This document shows positions 60,190-64,000 of a stretch of 64,000 nt of DNA, piece by piece (within the stretch, counting starts at the first letter, position 1; the number at the start of each line of letters is the position of its first letter). Made by a program: the position numbers and the translations under genes. Below the pieces are notes generated by a model. It ran no database searches and was not told the origin of the DNA. It saw nothing but the letters and a program-made list of their open reading frames with translations. This DNA comes from Streptomyces sp. DSM 110735 (GTDB lineage Bacteria; Actinomycetota; Actinomycetes; Streptomycetales; Streptomycetaceae): NCBI RefSeq assembly GCF_016482685.1, contig NZ_JACYHF010000001.1:124001-188000 (forward strand), read 5' to 3'.

Positions 60190-62787
60190 TCAGAGCGTCT
60201 TCGCCGTCTTCGGGCCCACGATCAGCTCGTCGCCGAAGCGGTCCACGCGGACCGTGTCGCCGTCCTTGATCTCGCCGGAGAGGATCTCCTTGGCGAGGCG
60301 GTCGCCGATGGCGGTCTGGACGAGGCGACGGAGCGGGCGGGCGCCGTACGCCGGGTCGTTGCCCTCCTGCGCGAGCCAGGCCAGGGCGTCGGGGGTGACG
60401 TCCAGGGTGAGGCGCCGCTCCGCGAGCCGCTTGGCGAGCCGGTCGATCTGGAGGCGGGCGATGCGGGCCAGCTCCTGCTCGTCCAGCGCGGAGAACACCA
60501 CCAGGTCGTCGAGCCGGTTCAGGAACTCCGGCTTGAAGGAGGCGCGGACCACGTCGAGCACGCGCTGCCGCTTGTCCGCGTCGTCCAGCGCCGGGTCGAC
60601 CAGGTACTGGCTGCCCAGGTTGGAGGTCAGCACCAGGATGGTGTTGCGGAAGTCGACGGTGCGCCCCTGGCCGTCGGTGAGGCGGCCGTCGTCCAGCACC
60701 TGGAGCAGGATGTCGAAGACCTCGGGGTGCGCCTTCTCCACCTCGTCCAGCAGCACCACGGTGTACGGGCGGCGGCGGACCGCCTCGGTGAGCTGACCGC
60801 CCTCCTCGTACCCCACGTACCCGGGAGGCGCGCCGACCAGGCGGGCCACGCTGTGCTTCTCGCTGTACTCCGACATGTCGATGCGGACCATGGCCCGCTC
60901 GTCGTCGAAGAGGAAGTCCGCGAGCGCCTTGGCGAGTTCGGTCTTGCCGACACCCGTCGGACCGAGGAACAGGAAGGAACCGGTGGGGCGGTCCGGGTCA
61001 GCGATGCCCGCACGCGAGCGGCGTACGGCGTCGGAGACCGCCTGCACCGCCTCGCGCTGGCCGATGAGCCGCTTGCCCAGCTCGTCCTCCATGCGCAGCA
61101 GCTTCTGCGTCTCGCCCTCCATGAGGCGCCCGGCCGGGATGCCGGTCCAGGCGGCGACGACGTCCGCGATGTCGTCGGAGCCGACCTCCTCCTTGACCAT
61201 GGTGTCGCGCGCGGCTTCCTCCTCCGCCTCCGAGGCAGCCTCCAGCTCCTTCTCCAGTTGCGGGATCTGCCCGTAGAGCAGCTTCGCCGCGGTGTCGAAG
61301 TCGCCGTCGCGCTGGGCGCGTTCCGCCTGACCGCGCAGGTCGTCCAGGCGCTCCTTCAGCTCACCGACCCGGTTGAGGGACTGCTTCTCCTTCTCCCAGC
61401 GGGCGTTGAGGTGACGCAGCTCCTCCTCCTTGTCCGCGAGGTCGCGGCGCAGCCGCTCAAGACGCTCGCGGGAGGCGGGGTCGGTCTCCTTGCCGATCGC
61501 CAGCTCCTCCATCTTCAACCGGTCGACGGAGCGCTGGAGTTCGTCGATCTCGACGGGCGAGGAGTCGATCTCCATGCGCAGCCGGGAGGCTGCCTCGTCG
61601 ACGAGGTCGATCGCCTTGTCGGGCAGGAAGCGGGAGGTGATGTACCGGTCGGAGAGCGTCGCGGCGGCCACCAGCGCGCTGTCCGCGATCTGCACCTTGT
61701 GGTGTGCCTCGTACCGCCCCTTGAGACCGCGCAGGATCGCGATGGTGTCCTCGACGGTGGGCTCCGCGACCAGCACCTGCTGGAAGCGGCGCTCCAGGGC
61801 GGGGTCCTTCTCGATCCGCTCGCGGTACTCGTCCAGCGTGGTCGCGCCGACCATGCGCAGCTCGCCGCGGGCCAGCATCGGCTTGAGCATGTTGCCCGCG
61901 TCCATCGCGGAGTCGCCGCCCGCGCCCGCGCCGACGACCGTGTGCAGCTCGTCGATGAAGGTGATGATCTGGCCGTCGGAGTCCTTGATCTCCGAGAGCA
62001 CGGACTTGAGCCGCTCCTCGAACTCGCCGCGGTACTTGGCGCCCGCGACCATCGCGCCGAGGTCCAGCGAGACCAGGCGCTTGTTCTTCAGGGACTCGGG
62101 GACGTCGCCCTTGACGATGCGCTGGGCCAGCCCCTCGACCACGGCGGTCTTGCCGACGCCCGGCTCGCCGATGAGGACGGGGTTGTTCTTCGTACGGCGG
62201 CTCAGCACCTGCACGACCCGGCGGATCTCGTGGTCCCGGCCGATGACCGGGTCCAGGCGACCCTCGCGGGCGGCGGCGGTGAAGTCGGTGCCGAACTTCT
62301 CCAGGGCCTTGTACTGGCCCTCGGGGTCGGCAGTGGTCACGCGGCGTCCTCCCCTGGCCTTCTGGAAGGCCCCTTGCAGCTTCTTCGCGTCGGCGCCCTG
62401 CTTCTGGAGCACCTCTCCGGCGGCGCCGCCCTTCGCGGCGATGCCGATCAGCAGATGTTCGGTGGACAGGAACTCGTCCCCGAGTTCCTTGGCCCGCTGG
62501 TCCGCGTCCGCGAGGACCGCGAGGAGGTCCCGGCTGGGCTGGGGCGGGGCGACGGTGGAGCCGGTCACGCTGGGCAGCCCGGCGACGACGCGCTCGGCAC
62601 CGGTGCGGACGGCGGCCTGGTCGGCTTCGACGGCCGCGAGCAGGTCGGTGATGTTGTCGTTGTCCTGCCCCGCGAGCAGCGCGAGGAGCAGGTGAGCGGG
62701 CGTCAGGTCCGGATTCCCCTCGGTCACGGCCCGCTGGCTGGCCGCGTTGATCGCGTCCCGGCTCCTGTTGGTCAGCTCGGCGTCCAC
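60190..62787 (-). CDS. clpB: ATP-dependent disaggregase ClpB
   Basis: An 865-residue Hsp100 chaperone that, with DnaK, solubilises aggregated proteins. It has the N-domain (two Clp_N repeats, [38 protein letters not shown]), NBD1 with Walker A GEPGVGKT near residue 208 and the [12 protein letters not shown]alker B, the long coiled-coil M-domain (about 410-530, [36 protein letters not shown]) that distinguishes ClpB from ClpC, and NBD2 with [15 protein letters not shown] and the [31 protein letters not shown] segment. A HAIR element (HspR binding site) at 62844-62864 indicates heat-shock control. Confidence 0.98.
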   Translation of the reverse strand: MDAELTNRSRDAINAASQRAVTEGNPDLTPAHLLLALLAGQDNDNITDLLAAVEADQAAVRTGAERVVAGLPSVTGSTVAPPQPSRDLLAVLADADQRAKELGDEFLSTEHLLIGIAAKGGAAGEVLQKQGADAKKLQGAFQKARGGRRVTTADPEGQYKALEKFGTDFTAAAREGRLDPVIGRDHEIRRVVQVLSRRTKNNPVLIGEPGVGKTAVVEGLAQRIVKGDVPESLKNKRLVSLDLGAMVAGAKYRGEFEERLKSVLSEIKDSDGQIITFIDELHTVVGAGAGGDSAMDAGNMLKPMLARGELRMVGATTLDEYRERIEKDPALERRFQQVLVAEPTVEDTIAILRGLKGRYEAHHKVQIADSALVAAATLSDRYITSRFLPDKAIDLVDEAASRLRMEIDSSPVEIDELQRSVDRLKMEELAIGKETDPASRERLERLRRDLADKEEELRHLNARWEKEKQSLNRVGELKERLDDLRGQAERAQRDGDFDTAAKLLYGQIPQLEKELEAASEAEEEAARDTMVKEEVGSDDIADVVAAWTGIPAGRLMEGETQKLLRMEDELGKRLIGQREAVQAVSDAVRRSRAGIADPDRPTGSFLFLGPTGVGKTELAKALADFLFDDERAMVRIDMSEYSEKHSVARLVGAPPGYVGYEEGGQLTEAVRRRPYTVVLLDEVEKAHPEVFDILLQVLDDGRLTDGQGRTVDFRNTILVLTSNLGSQYLVDPALDDADKRQRVLDVVRASFKPEFLNRLDDLVVFSALDEQELARIARLQIDRLAKRLAERRLTLDVTPDALAWLAQEGNDPAYGARPLRRLVQTAIGDRLAKEILSGEIKDGDTVRVDRFGDELIVGPKTAKTL

Positions 62788-62815
62788 GTTCGTGTTCTCC
62801 TCCTCGACACGTCTC

Positions 62816-62835
62816 CACTGATGACTTCATCAGTG
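62816..62835. promoter_or_regulatory. Perfect palindrome in the clpB promoter/leader
   Basis: CACTGATGA-CT-TCATCAGTG is a perfect 9-2-9 inverted repeat between the HAIR element and the clpB start. On the minus strand it overlaps a candidate -10 box (TACACT), so it may be a second operator or a 5'-UTR element. Confidence 0.55.
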
Positions 62836-62843
62836 TACACAAA

Positions 62844-62864
62844 CTTGAGCCGGGTGCACTCAAT
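62844..62864. promoter_or_regulatory. HAIR element (HspR operator)
   Basis: CTTGAGC-N7-ACTCAAT matches the HspR-binding HAIR consensus (CTTGAGT-N7-ACTCAAG) at 12 of 14 positions. HspR is the known repressor of dnaK and clpB operons in Streptomyces. The site is 57 nt upstream of clpB and 38 nt upstream of the divergent oxidoreductase gene. Confidence 0.9.
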
Positions 62865-62901
62865 TAAGCGGAGGTCGTTTGAGGTTGGTTAGGTTTCGGC
62901 C

Positions 62902-63300
62902 ATGAGCCCCGTGAACGCGGACGAGCCGTACCTCGCCTTCTGGCGCGAACGGCACCTGTGCACCCTGACGACCCTCCGCCCCGACGGCAGTCCGCACGTG
63001 GTCCCGGTGGGCGTCACGTACGACCCCGCCACCCGTGTCGCCCGCGTCATCACCGACGCCGCCACCGCCAAGGCCGCCCACATCCGCGCGGCGGGCTCCG
63101 CCGGTGCCCGCGTAGCCGTCTGCCAGGTCGACGGCCGCCGCTGGGCCACCCTGGAGGGCGTCGCCCACGTGGTCACGGACCCCGCCCGCGTCGCCGACGC
63201 CGTCCGGCGCTACGCGGAGCGCTACGGCCGCACACCCCGGGAGAACCCCACACGGGTGGTGCTGGAGATCGCGGTGGACCGGACACTGGGACACGGCTGA
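62902..63300 (+). CDS. PPOX-class F420-dependent oxidoreductase-like protein
   Basis: A 132-residue split-barrel flavin/F420-binding protein (TIGR03618-like): YLAFWRERHLCTLTTLRPDGSPHVVPVGVTYDPATRVARVITDAATAKAAHIRAAG (the KxxHIR phosphate-binding region), VAVCQVDGRRWATLEGVAHVV, ADAVRRYAERYGRTPRENPTRVVLEIAVDRTLG. It is a likely reductase of the F420 deazaflavin group. It lies divergent from clpB with a HAIR site between, so it may be heat-responsive. Confidence 0.9.
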   Translation: MSPVNADEPYLAFWRERHLCTLTTLRPDGSPHVVPVGVTYDPATRVARVITDAATAKAAHIRAAGSAGARVAVCQVDGRRWATLEGVAHVVTDPARVADAVRRYAERYGRTPRENPTRVVLEIAVDRTLGHG

Positions 63301-64000
63301 GGGGCGCCTCCGGCGGTTCGGGGGTCTGGCAACGGGGGTATCGCACTGGCCTGCGGACGGCACCGGGGCAGGGCAGGTGAGGGCTACCGGGCAGGACCGT
63401 CGGGGACACCGCTCGGGGTACGCCTTCGCTGCTGCCGTTGGCCGAGGTGGCCGGGGGCGACACCGGGACAGGGCGGGTGACGGCCGCCGGGCCCGTGCCG
63501 TCGGCGACCCCGCCCAGGGCGCGCCTCCGCCGCTGCCGTTGGCCAAGGTGGCCGGGTCGGCGCCGGGCGACGCAGGGCAGAGCCTCGGCAAGCAGCACCG
63601 GTCGACCCTGGCCGAGACAGCAACCAGCACGCCATCGAGCGGCAGAAGCCCGCCCGAGCCGGGGTCGGCCAATTCCGACCGGGGGGCCAGATGCCGTCCC
63701 GGGCCAGGGCCGAGGACGACGGCGACCGGTGGAGACCAGGCCGCCGGAGCGTCGGCCCCGACCTCGGCAGGCGTGAAAGACCCCTCAGCCGCCGGGAGGA
63801 GTGCCGACCGACCTGGGCGCCCGCGAGGGCGCGGTGGATACGCCGGTCGCGGCGCGGTGACCGAGACCCTCGAACGCGTCGGCGCCGGAGGGCGGCCGTG
63901 GTCTCGGGCGGCGGCAGACCGGCCCGCGCGGAAGCGGGGGGGCGGATCTCGGCGGGTCCCGGGGGCAGTCGCCGTACGCCACCCGCGCGCGCAGCCGACG
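63301..64000. other. Region without a convincing gene (700 nt)
   Basis: Open frames on both strands are Arg/Pro/Gly-rich, lack ribosome-binding sites and show no domain. Bases 63361-63590 consist of diverged repeats of about 100 bp; the remainder is GC-rich unique sequence. A gene starting beyond the window edge cannot be excluded. Confidence 0.6.
63361..63590. repeat. Imperfect tandem repeats of about 100 bp
   Basis: The block CACCGGG(G/A)CAGGGC(A/G)GGTGA occurs at 63361 and 63461, with a diverged third copy from 63561. CTGCCGTTGGCC(G/A)AGGTGGCCGGG occurs at 63432 and 63533. The period is 100-101 bp. All copies lie downstream of the PPOX gene and appear noncoding. Confidence 0.7.

Noticed and set aside
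63301..64000. Several Arg/Pro-rich open frames at the window end
   Set aside because: No RBS, no recognisable domain, and repeat-derived composition; not reported as genes.

Overview
This is high-GC actinobacterial DNA, almost certainly from a Streptomyces chromosome. The codon third positions are strongly G/C. GTG starts are frequent, and many genes overlap by ATGA. From memory, the gene order (SigE-type sigma factor, asd, lysC, DUF5063 gene, recR, ybaB ... purA ... P450, kynureninase, tryptophan dioxygenase, DUF3151 gene, fba, pyrE ... spermidine-synthase-like gene, DUF2617 gene, aminotransferase, YbjN gene, clpB) follows the core of the S. coelicolor chromosome around SCO3613 to SCO3661. 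All calls come from reading the sequence; no search was run.

Layout. 0-6.5 kb: the end of a SURF1 gene, a SigE-family sigma factor translationally coupled to a repeat-rich membrane protein, and an asd-lysC operon whose Asd has lost the catalytic cysteine. 6.6-11.3 kb: an accessory block on the minus strand, with a Uma2-type nuclease, a winged-helix/zinc-ribbon protein, and an NB-ARC/TPR STAND protein (NLR-like) followed by a small two-helix membrane protein. The STAND protein carries one copy, and the membrane protein two copies, of the same 19-residue glycine-rich motif. This fits an amyloid-motif-coupled sensor/effector pair and is the most interesting system in the window. 11.4-19.3 kb: DUF5063 gene, recR, ybaB, a SLATT protein, a secreted VWA protein, a class III aminotransferase and an acetyltransferase.

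19.4-28.5 kb: small regulator/enzyme pairs. They include GntR, FAD monooxygenase, VOC, MarR abutting a 5'-truncated amidohydrolase, an intact amidohydrolase, an XRE-DUF5753/DUF397 pair and a secreted metzincin-like protease. 28.6-36.5 kb: purA, a diacylglycerol-kinase-like gene, an SDR, a 285-nt intergenic segment that folds as a structured RNA on the minus strand, an ABC-2 exporter with a divergent GbsR/MarR regulator, and an XRE regulator. 36.6-44.9 kb: an ADH-SDR-cupin operon, a VOC/WYL divergent pair, a frameshifted small gene, a NarL-type two-component system, a lipoprotein and a cytochrome P450.

45-64 kb: the tryptophan-to-anthranilate branch of the kynurenine pathway (dioxygenase, kynureninase, formamidase-like hydrolase), a DHA2 exporter, fba, pyrE, aldose epimerase, an SRPBCC protein, a membrane-fused spermidine-synthase-like protein, small membrane proteins including a 39-residue tryptophan-rich peptide, and clpB. 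clpB has a HAIR operator (HspR site) that lies between it and a divergent F420/PPOX-type oxidoreductase gene. The last 0.7 kb holds diverged repeats of about 100 bp and no convincing gene.
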